Position numbers and translations under genes: made by a program
Notes under the pieces: generated by a model
Seen by the model: only the letters and a program-made list of their open reading frames with translations
Told to the model about the DNA's origin: nothing
Databases searched by the model: none
Assembly (NCBI GenBank): GCA_963931865.1
Contig: OZ007510.1
Coordinates: forward strand, 7,603,399 to 7,667,398
DNA: 64,000 nt
Direction of reading: 5' to 3'
From: Axinella damicornis
Lineage: Eukaryota > Porifera > Demospongiae > Axinellida > Axinellidae
Part shown: piece by piece, positions 34,901 through 45,400 of the stretch
Layout: every line of letters begins with the position of its first letter
How positions within the stretch are numbered: the first letter of the stretch is position 1

Positions 34901-37900
34901 AGAAAGAATCATGTAGCATTCACTGCTTGCGAAGGCTCACCCCCATGATGTGACTTCACATCGAACTAGTAGCATGCACAAGCCTGGTAATCATCGGTTA
35001 TGAGGCAATCAGGGCTGGCGGAGACAGTCAAGTTGGGTTTTATTGGATCAAATAGTTCTTCTGCCCACATTCTCTTGAAAGATCGCATGTAGCTACATGC
35101 ATGGTAGATACAATCTGTCAGTTGATCATCATGGAGCAAATATGGCACGCATGCACAAGACCACTATAAGTTTCCTTTCGCCGGGCCTGACATTTACTAC
35201 TCACTGTGTGTAATCTAACAGCACATTGTATGTCTTGCTTGCAGATGGGAATGTGATAGCTATCCTACTGGTGAACCATGCTGTGAGGGTCACTACTGCA
35301 GCTATGAGGCTAAGTGCTGTAACGATTCCTTGATAGAGAAACTGACATCCACATAGATGATACTTACTGCAATGCCAACCAGAGGTGCCACCAAGAATCA
35401 AGTGTTACAAACGTTATGCATTGCACAGATATGTGCTGTCAATTCGACAATTATCTTCCAAATCTTTCTTGCTGGGAAAATGATAATCCCCGTGTATTGG
35501 GTATTGAGCTTTGCCCAAATTGCACAAAGAGTATTCCTATGGATAGATATGTGGATTGCCCTAAGGTATGCTGTGGCGAGGAACTTTGTGACAAGAATAA
35601 CAGCTGTTGTGGTCAAGCCTGCTGTGTGGGAAATAAAAAATGTTGTCAAAGTGAAGATGGTACTGAGTTGTGCTGTAATTGTGGAAGCTCTGTTTGTGAT
35701 GAAGGAATGGTTTGTTGTGATGAAACTTGTTGTGAACAAGGGGAAGTGTGCTGTGAGAGCCGCAATGGTGCAAAATCTTGTCAAATCGAGACTGACTGCT
35801 GCAGTGGTTTTGTGTGTGAAAATGGACAGGTCTGTTGCAACCGGAGTGGCGAATTATCTTGCTACAACGAGACTGACTGCTGCAGTGGTTTTGTGTGTGA
35901 AGATGGACAGGTCTGCTGCAACCAGAGTGGAGAATTATCTTGCAACAGTGAGACTGACTGCTGCAGTGGTTCTGTGTGTGAAGATGGACAGGTCTGCTGC
36001 AACCGGAGTGGAGAATTATCTTGCTACAATGAGACTGACTGCTGCAGTGGTTCTGTGTGTGAAGATGGACAGGTCTGCTGCAACCAGAGTGGAGAATTAT
36101 CTTGCAACAGTGAGACCAACTGCTGCAGTGGTTTTGTGTGTGAAGATGGACAGGTCTGTTGCAACCAGAGTGGAGAATTATCTTGCTACAACGAGACTGA
36201 CTGCTGCAGTGGTTTTGTGTGTGAAGATGGACAGGTCTGCTGCAACCAGAGTGGAGAATTATCTTGCAACAGTGAGACTGACTGCTGCAGTGGTTCTGTG
36301 TGTGAAGATGGACAGGTCTGCTGCAACCGGAGTGGAGAATTATCTTGCTACAATGAGACTGACTGCTGCAGTGGTTCTGTGTGTGAAGATGGACAGGTCT
36401 GCTGCAACCAGAGTGGAGAATTATCTTGCAACAGTGAGACCAACTGCTGCAGTGGTTTTGTGTGTGAAGATGGACAGGTCTGTTGCAACCAGAGTGGAGA
36501 ATTATCTTGCTACAACGAGACTGACTGCTGCAGTGGTTTTGTGTGTGAAGATGGACAGGTCTGCTGCAACCAGAGTGGAGAATTATCTTGCAACAGTGAG
36601 ACCAACTGCTGCAGTGGTTTTGTGTGTGAAGATGGACAGGTCTGTTGCAACCAGAGTGGAGAATTATCTTGCTACAATGAGACTGACTGCTGCAGTGGTT
36701 TTGTGTGTGAAGATGGACAGGTCTGCTGCAACCAGAGTGGAGAATTATCTTGCAACAATGAGACTGACTGCTGCAGTGGTTCTGTGTGTGAAGATTGGAC
36801 AGGTCTGCTGCAACCGGAGTGGAGAATTATCTTGCTACAATGAGACTGACTGCTGCAGTGGTTCTGTGTGTGAAGATGGACAGGTCTGCTGCAACCAGAG
36901 TGGAGAATTATCTTGCAACAGTGAGACCAACTGCTGCAGTGGTTTTGTGTGTGAAGATGGACAGGTCTGTTGCAACCAGAGTGGAGAATTATCTTGCTAC
37001 AACAACACTGACTGCTGCAGTGGTTATGTGTGTGAAGATGGACAGGTCTGTTGCAACCAGAGTGGAGAATTATCTTGCTACAATGAGACTGACTGCTGCA
37101 GTGGTTTTGTGTGTGAAGATGGACAGGTCTGCTGCAACCAGAGTGGAGAATTATCTTGCTATAACGAGACTGACTGCTGCAGTGGTATTGTGTGTGAAGA
37201 TGGACAGGTCTGCTGTGACGAGGATGGTGCTTTATCTTGCTTTAACGAAGCTGATTGCTGTAATGGTCACATATGCAGTGATGGACAGGTCTGCTGTGAC
37301 GAGGATGGTGCTTTATCTTGCTTTAATGAAGCTGATTGCTGTAGTGGTCACATATGCAGTGATGGACAAGTCTGCTGTGACGAGGATGACGCTTTATCTT
37401 GCTTTAATGAAGCTGATTGCTGTAGTGGTCACATATGCAGTGATGGACAAGTCTGCTGTGACGAGGATGATGCTTTATCTTGCTTTAATGAAGCTGATTG
37501 CTGTAATGGTCACATATGCAGTGACGGACAGATCTGCTGTGATGAGGATGGTGCTTTATCTTGTTACAGTGAAGCTGACTGTTGTGGAGGTAAAGTTTGT
37601 AACCATGATGAGAAATGCTGTCAGGACGGTGATGGGAAAGATATATGCTGTAGTGGTCCATGCTGCAATGGAGTTTGTTGTGATGATGGATCTGTATGCT
37701 GTGAAAGCAAGGACGACAACCTTCTGCACTGTTTTAGTGAAAACGATTGCTGCGATGGTACCATCTGCAGCAAAGACGAAGTTTGCTGTGCAAACCGCCA
37801 AGGAAATATGATTTGTTCAAATGAGAAAAGCTGTGGTGGCACTTGTTGTAGTGGTGGAGAACACTGTTGTACTAACTCTGGTGGAAAAGAGTACTGCTGT

Positions 37901-40103
37901 GTGTCAAATGGTGGAGGTGGGGGTGGGGGTGGGGGTGGGGGTGGGGGTGGGGGTGGATTTTGGCCCGGTGGTGGGGGAGGAGGTGGTGGAGGAGGGGGAG
38001 GGGGTAGCGATCCTTCCAATTCTGATGATCCTGACGATTCCAATGATTCAGATGATGACGACAATTGCAAGGAAACAGAAGTGAAGTGTTCAAACAACAA
38101 GTGTTGTGAGAAAGGAAAAGAATGCTGCGAAAATGGCTGTTGTGGTTACGACAAAAAGTGCTGCACTCAGCAGGGGAAATGCTGTGATATGTCTGGTAGC
38201 TGCTGTGGAACAGGCTGTTGCGATTCCAACGAGGAGTGCTGCTCTGATGAACGTTGCTGCAAAAAGAATGGTGAAAGCTGTTGTGGAAAGGTATGCTGCA
38301 AGGAAGGCACTGAATGCTGCCAACAAGATACTGCAAATTCTACTTGCTGCAATACGTGCTGCGAATACGATGGAGATAAGTTTTGCTGCGGTGTCGGTGA
38401 ACAGTGCTGTAATAACAAGCACTGTTGTAGAGATGAATTCGAATGTTGTGGAAGCAAAGAAGTTTGTTGTGATAAGAATCTTGAACAGTGCTGTGGAGAT
38501 AGCTGTTGTCAAAAGTCTGAGTTTTGTTGCACTGATAAAGATGGAAATTCAGAATGTTGTGAGACTGATTGCTGTGGAGATAAGTGTTGTCATGGAAACA
38601 TGACTTGCTGCACTGACAAAGATGGAAATTCAGAATGTTGTGAGACTGATTGCTGTGGAGATAAGTGTTGTCATGGAAACATGACTTGCTGCACTGACAA
38701 AGATGGAATTTCAGAATGTTGTGAGACTGATTGCTGTGGAGATAAGTGTTGTCATGAAAACATGACTTGCTGCACTGACAAAGATGGAAATTCAGATTGC
38801 TGTGAGAAATGTTGTGATGATAACCAAGGTAGTACATTCTGCTGCAGCAAGTCTGGGGAATGCTGCGATGAAATTTGTTGCAAATCAAACACAAAGTGCT
38901 GTCGTCGAGGTTTTGGATCTAAAAAAGATTCAGAGTGCGTTTCAGAAAACAGCGTTCTTGAGAATGTCGTATTTGGAGGCACACATGTTTTAAGCATATC
39001 AAATGTCTTCTCTAGTGCATACTCTGCTGATGATTACGACTTGTACATTTATGCTATAGCTGTTGGTCAGGGTGACTTCACCTTAGTGGTTTGCCCAAAT
39101 GACGATATATTAATTGTGGACATGGGATCAAACCGGCAGGAAGGATTGGTACCTATAGATATCACAGCACTGCTGAAATCGTATTTTGATCACCACCTAG
39201 ACAACAAGCTGAATATTGTTGTAACTCATGCTGACCAGGACCACTTCAATTACTTCCCTCAAGTATTTTCTCGGACCGTTGGAACTTGGTTAAAGGATAA
39301 AATCGATTCTGTTGTTTTGGGAGGAAGAGATGAAGATTACACAGACGATACTATTAGAGCATGGCTGCATTCTTTGGGAAATAAAGTCAGTTTAGTGAAC
39401 AAAGGAAATCCTTGCTATGGGAATACACAATGCGAAGTACATAGAGATGCGTTTCCACAGTTTTGTGGTACTGATGCAACCAATCCAGTGAACTTTATTG
39501 CACTTGCAGCCAACTTAGGTAGTGAGAAAAACGAGAAGAGTATTGTGTTGAAAATCGTTCATGGTATCAATAGCTATCTCTTGCCAGGGGATTTCGAAGG
39601 CAAAGCTCAGGACGATATTGTGGATTATTATGAGGAAATAGATTCAGATGAACTTCTTTCTACAGTGTATAAGGTTTCACACCATGGAGCATCATCTATA
39701 GCCAACAGTCAACGGTTCATTAATGCAATTAATCCTACTGCAGCAGACCTGTCCAATCAGCTCACCCTATCCCGAGACTTCAAGATTTCACCACCCAAAG
39801 TGTGAGACAATAGCAAGGCTGATGGATGTAATGTCCCCAACTAATGATGATTATGGAACAATGACATGCTGGCAGGACGATGATACCGGTGGAGAGCTAG
39901 GTGTAGACTCCGACTTTTGCTTTCCTATTTTCGCTACCTGCAGAAGTCCCCCGCGAGATGATCCTACATTGCCAACTACCTGCGAGAATATTTTAGTACA
40001 GAGCGATGGAACAGAATTTTTAATCAATTACGTTCCAACTACGGATCCAATATTAAGTTACAGCGAAAGCTGTGAAGATGAAAGCTGTATGGGCGATGCA
40101 TGA
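28902..40103 (+). CDS. Secreted cysteine-repeat protein with ComEC-like metallo-beta-lactamase domain
   Basis: Exon 1 (28902-29011) encodes a signal peptide or type II anchor (MVSLLVVTLSVGLLTWTSFY). It joins in phase 2 to exon 2 (35245-35318). Exon 3 (35357 onward) follows a possible 38-nt intron. About 23 tandem 27-residue units follow, with pattern C-x5-CC-x4-C-x5-CC (e.g. ETDCCSGFVCEDGQVCCNQS), then a Gly-rich hinge, an acidic stretch, and four units of CCTDKDGNSECCETDCCGDK. The C-terminal ~330 residues match the MBL domain of ComEC/Rec2 competence proteins: AVGQGDFTLVV, ILIVDMGS, VVTHADQDHFNYFP, YLLPGDFEG, KVSHHGASS and HHPKCETIARL. Metal-binding residues are present, so a hydrolase, perhaps nuclease, is plausible. 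Two +1 frame breaks (about 36795 and 39745) interrupt it. Stop at 40101-40103. Confidence 0.75.
29082..29845. mobile_element. hAT-like repeat in intron 1 of the cysteine-repeat gene
   Basis: Starts near ggcggcacgggg and ends gccgccgcccctgcc, with the shared phrase block (tgaaaaatgaaggcg, ggtgccacgagagcccatcc) in reverse orientation at 29680-29720. C/G homopolymer runs occur at 29091-29150. Absent from duplicate copy B, so it inserted after the duplication or was lost there. Confidence 0.6.
30033..30575. repeat. Tandem duplication, ~275-bp unit, two copies
   Basis: gagacacgaacgacgggcag begins at 30033 and again at 30308. The copies differ at only a handful of positions, so the duplication is recent. 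Open frames in both copies follow from the identity and are not evidence of coding. Confidence 0.9.
30969..31094. repeat. Inverted repeat hairpin
   Basis: ccagctgctgtggtttatca and the complement at the far end, plus an inner pair ctgttattcaattagag/cttctaattgaataacag, around a ~20-bp loop. Confidence 0.85.
31149..31885. mobile_element. Mutator-like non-autonomous element, long TIRs, 9-bp target duplication
   Basis: TIRs of about 140 bp begin ggttgcgtgtaaaac (left) and end gttttacatgcaacc (right). They include iterated cgtggaatggaa units and a distal aattaaggt..ggcgttaattgg segment. Identical 9-bp direct repeats CTTCCTGAG flank it (31140-31148, 31886-31894). Long TIRs and a 9-bp duplication fit the Mutator (MULE) superfamily. 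No transposase. Confidence 0.9.
32040..33135. repeat. Duplicated block A with degenerate tandem repeat
   Basis: The block matches 61480-62575 in order. Its core (about 32485-32880) is a degenerate tandem repeat of ~35-50 bp units around cagcttgtgcagatgaggggtggaacacagta. ORFs of up to 132 codons are a by-product. Part of intron 1 of the cysteine-repeat gene. Confidence 0.75.
33763..33996. mobile_element. TA-flanked MITE (CCGTAGAGTACG ends)
   Basis: CCGTAGAGTACGTATCAAG on the left is complemented by the right end (..gttacgtactctacgg), with TA on both sides. In copy B (62569-62757) the left end is missing through a deletion. Confidence 0.8.
34050..34165. mobile_element. Palindromic MITE (ttggtccggcaggaagta)
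   Basis: Ends ttggtccggca and tgccggaccaa are inverted. Relatives lie at 62795-62937 and 58606-58705, and a copy split by the 2.9-kb element lies at 25668/28664. Confidence 0.7.
34429..34638 (-). CDS. Possible opposite-strand exon, family unknown
   Basis: After an acceptor-like tttag (minus, about 34640) an open frame reads DTLLTSMGTFGDKQVDPF and HALRYTFNEHFEQAG, ending with a stop after DLDPDHS. The composition looks protein-like, but no family is recognised. Its counterpart in duplicate B (63299-63505) has a 2-nt deletion that breaks the frame. Another short minus frame at 34966-35148 (LLHDDQLTDCIYHA) may belong with it. Low confidence. Confidence 0.25.
35771..37563 (+). repeat. 81-bp coding tandem repeat (about 22-23 units)
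   Basis: Each unit encodes 27 residues with six cysteines. The units alternate two types (SCYNETD and SCNSETD), giving a 162-bp period, and the SGS/SGF and NR/NQ variants suggest a 324-bp period. The last five units diverge to FNEADCC-GHICSDGQVCCDED. Near identity of the first ~17 units indicates recent expansion or gene conversion. Confidence 0.95.
37909..38005 (+). repeat. GGT/GGG polyglycine hinge in the cysteine-repeat gene
   Basis: Encodes a run of about 17 Gly, then FWP, then about 12 Gly, followed by an Asp/Ser-rich acidic stretch. It separates the first cysteine array from the second. Length is likely variable and error-prone in assembly. Confidence 0.9.
38522..38815 (+). repeat. Second 81-bp coding array (CCTDKDGNSECC)
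   Basis: Three and a half units of 81 bp encode CCTDKDGNSECCETDCCGDK-CCHGNMT. The sequence differs from the first array although the unit length is the same, suggesting an ancestral 27-residue module. Confidence 0.9.
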
Positions 40104-41689
40104 CTTGTAAGACTGTAGTGCAGTAGGAGACTCTGTTTGCTTGTGAGAACCATTAGAATGTGTATATCTATAGGTTGTTTTTTTTTGTTATAACCATAGT
40201 ATTAATTTTGTGGGGAAACATTTATTGGAACACACAATTAAATATTGGAATACTGACAGGTCATAATGTGTAGTACAGTTCAATTTACTTGGGTGCTGGC
40301 AAATGATCCACTTTGCTCCTGAGGCTGAACCCACGGGTAGACCGTCCAGAGGAGGAACCACTGCCTCCGGTTGCGCCTTCATGCTGAGTCTGAGGAGCGA
40401 GACGCATGCAACAGGGATGGACGATCCTCCCCCCCCCACCCACCTCCAGCCTCTGACTCCTCACTGAGGAAGAATCGTTCCTAATCTCTGCAGCAGCCCT
40501 GCATATAAAAGAACCCCACTTTCTAAAATCCAGTTGCTTCATTCCTTTTGTCCTCAGCAGAAGGCTCCACCACTCAACATTTGCAGTTTGACAAGGTGGT
40601 AGCACCTGGTTTATCCTCTTTGATGCGGATGGACACAGTGTGTGTTCTGGTTTTATCCCTGTATATTATGCCAATCAATACCCTACATGCTATAACCAGC
40701 ACAGAAGTGTCTACTAAGTTATATACCGGTATATAGTTGACAACACAATCTACCAATGCTACTGCTGGGTACACATGAATAGAAGGCTTATGAACAGAAC
40801 AATAATAATAATGTGCTGCAGAAGGCTAGTGCTGTGATAACAATTCCTGTAGCTAAGTATTGGAAGAGTGCAAGTGTAGTCTTTTGAAGGCTGTACCAAA
40901 TCAGTCACTGCATGCCTTGACACTGACACACAAGACTCACTACATAAAGTGTTACTAGAGTCAGAGTTCGGTTTGCAAGTGGGCACTTGAGTTTCATCTT
41001 GTTGGAGTGAACGGGCAGCAGCTCTATGCTCTATGCCTACGGCATAGTCTATCGATCACAGTTGCAGCAATCAGCACCAACCCCTTGCGGTACAGAATGA
41101 TACATATAATAGTGAACAATATAAATTCATGTTGCATGCAAGAATATCAATGAGCAAAGTACAGCAGAAGGTTATATACTTACTACATAGTTACCAATCA
41201 TGCAGGTGGCCTCTATTTCCACTTCAGATTTTATCCATGATACACACGCACCCTCTCAAATCTCCATCTCAGTGTACTTTTCACCAGGATATTGCATCCA
41301 AAATAGTGTTTACATATCACCATTGAATGTACTAAGTGCAATGTCACATGGTGTAGCTACGTCTCCAGGCACTCTCTGCTCTACATATTTGACCTTTGAA
41401 CCAGGCTCAGTGAGGCAAGAGAAGCTCTTGTACCACTAGTACATCAACAAATCACAACGGTGGACTTGTTTCCCTGTATACGTATAATCTCTATTTGATA
41501 AGTATGGGGTGCCGTTTGTATCGAAACATCTATTTTAGAGAACATTGATAAAAGACACCGATCTTTAATACCTGCTTCCTAGTGTGATATTAAGTAAATG
41601 GTGACGCTCCATTGCCAATTGGGAGAAAACCTGGGGATGAGGCCAAGCTGCTACAGCCTACTACCTATATATACAGCTGCTATGAATTG
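40104..41689. other. 3' flank of the cysteine-repeat gene; possible last exon of the transporter gene
   Basis: On the minus strand 40498-40287 an open stretch after an acceptor (tatgcag) ends DHLPAPK-stop, with AATAAA on the minus strand at about 40219. It could be the cytoplasmic tail of the transporter gene below, but its phase does not fit the last exon I can place (42435). ORFs at 40548-41440 are unsupported. Confidence 0.3.
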
Positions 41690-41872
41690 AAGAGGGTGAC
41701 CAGTCACATGAGAGCTTCATCAGTGAGATAGCCCAATTTGTAAAGTTCTGCTACTAATAACTTTGGTGCAACCTTTGATCCGTATATGTAGATTGCTTAA
41801 CCACAGGATAGCAACATAAAAGACTGTAGGTAGTCCTATCAATCCTTGAGTGAACCTTCCATACAACATGTG
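41690..41872. repeat. Dispersed repeat, second copy
   Basis: Shares ordered blocks with 24000-24165, with a few small insertions. Confidence 0.8.
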
Positions 41873-42111
41873 CTTTGCTATGTACATACATAGCTTTCAT
41901 ATTACTGAGTATGGGGAAAAAAAACTGTTTTCATGATTTCAACTCCTATACTCTGTATTTGCGAGCTCCATACCACTATGACAGAGAAAAATTAAAGGCA
42001 TTGTTCAAACTTTTTTCTGAAAGGGCAAAGGGCAATCTCTTATAAAGGTGCACCACCCTTCAACAGAAAGACCAAGGGCTTTAGTGGGGCCAAGGTTCAG
42101 TTTTTAGCTGT

Positions 42112-42348
42112 TTAACCCTTTACCAACCAATGACTGCAAAAGCCGTCATGAGACTTTCAGCTTCGTGATGTCATATCCGGCAATGTCCTTGGGAGATAGT
42201 TTCTTAGTTTCTGCGTCAGCAGAAGGGTGGGACAGGGGGAGGTGGGTGGGTGCACCTGAAGGGTGCAAACAGCATGGCCGCGTCTGGGCTCAGCTGTGAG
42301 TAGCCCTTCGTTGGAGCCGGGTAGGCCATTTCTCGGGAAAAGAGTTAA
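42112..42348. mobile_element. MITE-like repeat (accaaccaatgactg)
   Basis: Starts tttaaccctttaccaaccaa and ends gaaaagagttaa. A shorter relative with clear terminal inversion lies at 58733-58881. Confidence 0.55.
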
Positions 42349-42434
42349 TACTCATTAAAGCCCCAATGAAAGCACAAATCAAGTCACTTCTGAACATTCA
42401 TTGCTATACATACATGCCTAAATAGCAAACGTAC

Positions 42435-45400
42435 CAGAAACACTTGTGCTCCAGATAATATCTGTGGAAGTAGAACAATCATGAATAGTAGAACAAACTG
42501 ATGCCTGGTGAGTGTAACAGCTGCTCAGCCTCATCAGTGTGGTACTGAGCTCAAAACAGCTAAGTATGAGTACAATCTTATGGGGATAGCACAGATACAC
42601 AGCATTTGACAAGAAAATCTCTCCAAATCTCAAAGACGGTAAACATAGTACAATCTTCTCGTGTTTTCATAACCAACTAGCAATGCTTTTGTGCATGCTA
42701 TAAACCCACACTGCTTACTGTCATTGGTGTGCACTCACCATTGTCATCCACGGATATCCCAGATAGTAAACCATGATACCACCAAGTGCAGGACCAAGAA
42801 ATTCCCTGAGGAGAGTACATAAGTGACCCTTGTCTCAAGGGTTATACCATTCGGAGACAATGACAGCCAAACTTGGTCTTGTCCTGGTTTGTACTACTCT
42901 GCTTGTGCACATGTTCATACAGGATGCTCATGTACACAAACCCGAACTTTGTAAGTCAGACAGGTATAGAGAGCCTCATACCCAGACTCTCCATTAGTTT
43001 TTTCATAACTTGTGGAAGAGCTGCACTTTGAGATGACGTAACGAGCAACAGCCCAGAACAAGATGGGCAAAGGTACCAGTAACGGACGGGGCCTGGGAAC
43101 GAGGCTACCAGCAACTCACACAGTGTATATAGCCAGCAATAGGTATACCTGCTGCACCAACCAAGCACTGAAGCTGTTGCTGTTGGATCAGGTTGCCGTG
43201 TTAGTGCATTGTAACAGGGCAGGTTACCTTGTAACTATTTACCTGTACGTATGCTTCCAACTGATGTACGCAGCCACACAAAAAAGTCACCATAACTGCT
43301 AAACAATCGTGTGTGTGCGCGTTGCTGTGTTCCCAAACAGTGGAGAGCTCTTCTCCAACACAACACTATTTGGCAGGTCTTCTAAGACCTGTGAAATGAA
43401 CACAACCCCAAGCTATATAGACTATTTCAATATGATCACGAGTTAGCATGTACTGCCCAGAATGTAATATTGTACAATCACAATTGAGTTACAGTTAATA
43501 GGAGAGCCAGGTCATGCAGAGGGGCAGGCTTACTGTACGACACATTCCGGCCGTGACACCCCAAACCCGGCAATAACAACCTTACACAACCTGACTAAAC
43601 ATGAAAGCTTCAAATTGGGGTGTACTCAGACATTCAAGCACCTCTTCTATTATAAGCACTTAAGCACTTAACACCTATTTTCTGGCTTGAGCTGGGCAAT
43701 TGCTCGAGACGGTACAAAAAGAAACATCCTCAGATATTAATGGCATGACATACTTCCTCTCCTACATCTTGTAATCAGTAGATAATTCAACAGTTATAGC
43801 TCTTACCCTCCAGCTATGGTCGCAACAAGAATTCCTGATATCGCACCAGCAAGTACTTCATCATGAGTGCTCTTTGTACTGGAATGTGGAGGTAGAGTTG
43901 AACAAATAGATATATGTGATAGACAAGCTTCAGCAGTGGGTTAGCTATGCTAATTGCCGAGCACCTTAGTGGCAAAGAAAATTACCATAATGATCTACTA
44001 GCAGGATAATGGCCAAAGACGCTATATACAACATCCCAAACCAAGCATGCAGATAGAATGATACTGCTTTGCAGTTCATAAAAATACTCGAGAACGCACC
44101 TTAGAGTACCGCGCTACAGTGGAACCTGTCTATAGTGGTTACCTCGGGACCAGTCCAGAAATAGGTCCTTATACAGTGACCACTGTAGACAGATTCCACT
44201 GTACCATGTTCTCTGGTTCTCCAATAGGGGGGCATATTATCGGGAGATTATGGTATGCAATGTTGAGTCTGGGGGGAATCATGCATGCAAGCATGTCCTG
44301 CTCCATAGGTAACTTGGTTCCAGGTAGGCTGCTGAAGTTCTTCATCACCAATACCTCTGTGTTGCTTACACACTCAGCCTTCCTAATCAGTGTCTCCTCT
44401 CAACCTATAGCCTCCATTTTAGCACACACTTTCTTTGCCCTCCTTGTCTATAGTTAGCTGTGCTGCACAGCAAACATGCAATACCATATGAAATCTTTGC
44501 ATTCCTAGCATTACGTCCGAGCTTATAATTATACAAGCAAAAGGTCTCCCATGCAGCACAGTTAGTAGATTTGTTTCTTGCTTGGCAACTAACCTGGAAC
44601 TCGTGCTGTTGGAAATTTGGAGGTTAGCATTCTACCTATGTTAGCATACAGTCAAGTACGATGTTAGACTACCCCCTCGCGACTATTGTAATCCTTACCT
44701 ACCTGGCTGTATTATAAATGTCTGAGAACACAGGCACTGCCACTAGGGAGGCCCCGGTGGATACAAATGGCAGCACAACGATATAGATCCATGGTTTCCT
44801 ATAAAGAGGTTAGATTAGGATATTATTCACATTCAGTGTACGCCAATGCTGTTACCATAGCAACCCAACTAAGGTTGCTATGATAACAAGAGAGCCAATC
44901 ATGGCTAGGCTATACCTAAAATTGTAGGTCTGAGCTAAAATTCTTCATTCTTCATACGTACGGTTCACTAATGAACTTGGGTGGACCAGCAAAGAACAGT
45001 GCAATACCAGTAAACAGAAGTCCGATGATCACAAGGTGTCTGGGATTCTGAGGACAATGCATTAACGAAACTGCATGAGATCAACAACCAAACATGTATG
45101 ATGCTGCACAGGGAGGAGAAATCTGAATTAGTGCACAACATATGTACGTACAAAGGGCTCAGGAGTGCACTAAAGCACCAGATAATGGGACTTGGTTACA
45201 AAAACACTTCCGAAGTGCTATGGAACAGCACTGCACTAATGGTGTACGCATAACCATTTGCATTAGTGGTTTAGTGCATATAATTCCAAGAGGAAAAAAT
45301 GGCAGCCTGCGTCTGTTGTGACAAAAACATGATGCTAAAAATGGCCTTGAAGCCATGAATAGATGCAGGAAATGAAGCACAAGAGAGTACGAGTGAAGCC

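Noticed and set aside
35357..36790. Val/Arg-rich reading of the 1,482-codon plus ORF through the first repeats
   Set aside because: This frame lacks the cysteine pattern; the real frame here is the cysteine-rich one, and the long ORF only becomes correct after 36795.
35416..39805. Programmed ribosomal frameshifting in the cysteine-repeat gene
   Set aside because: No slippery site or stimulatory structure stands out, and the first break is a single extra T in an otherwise invariant repeat; indel error or mutation is simpler.
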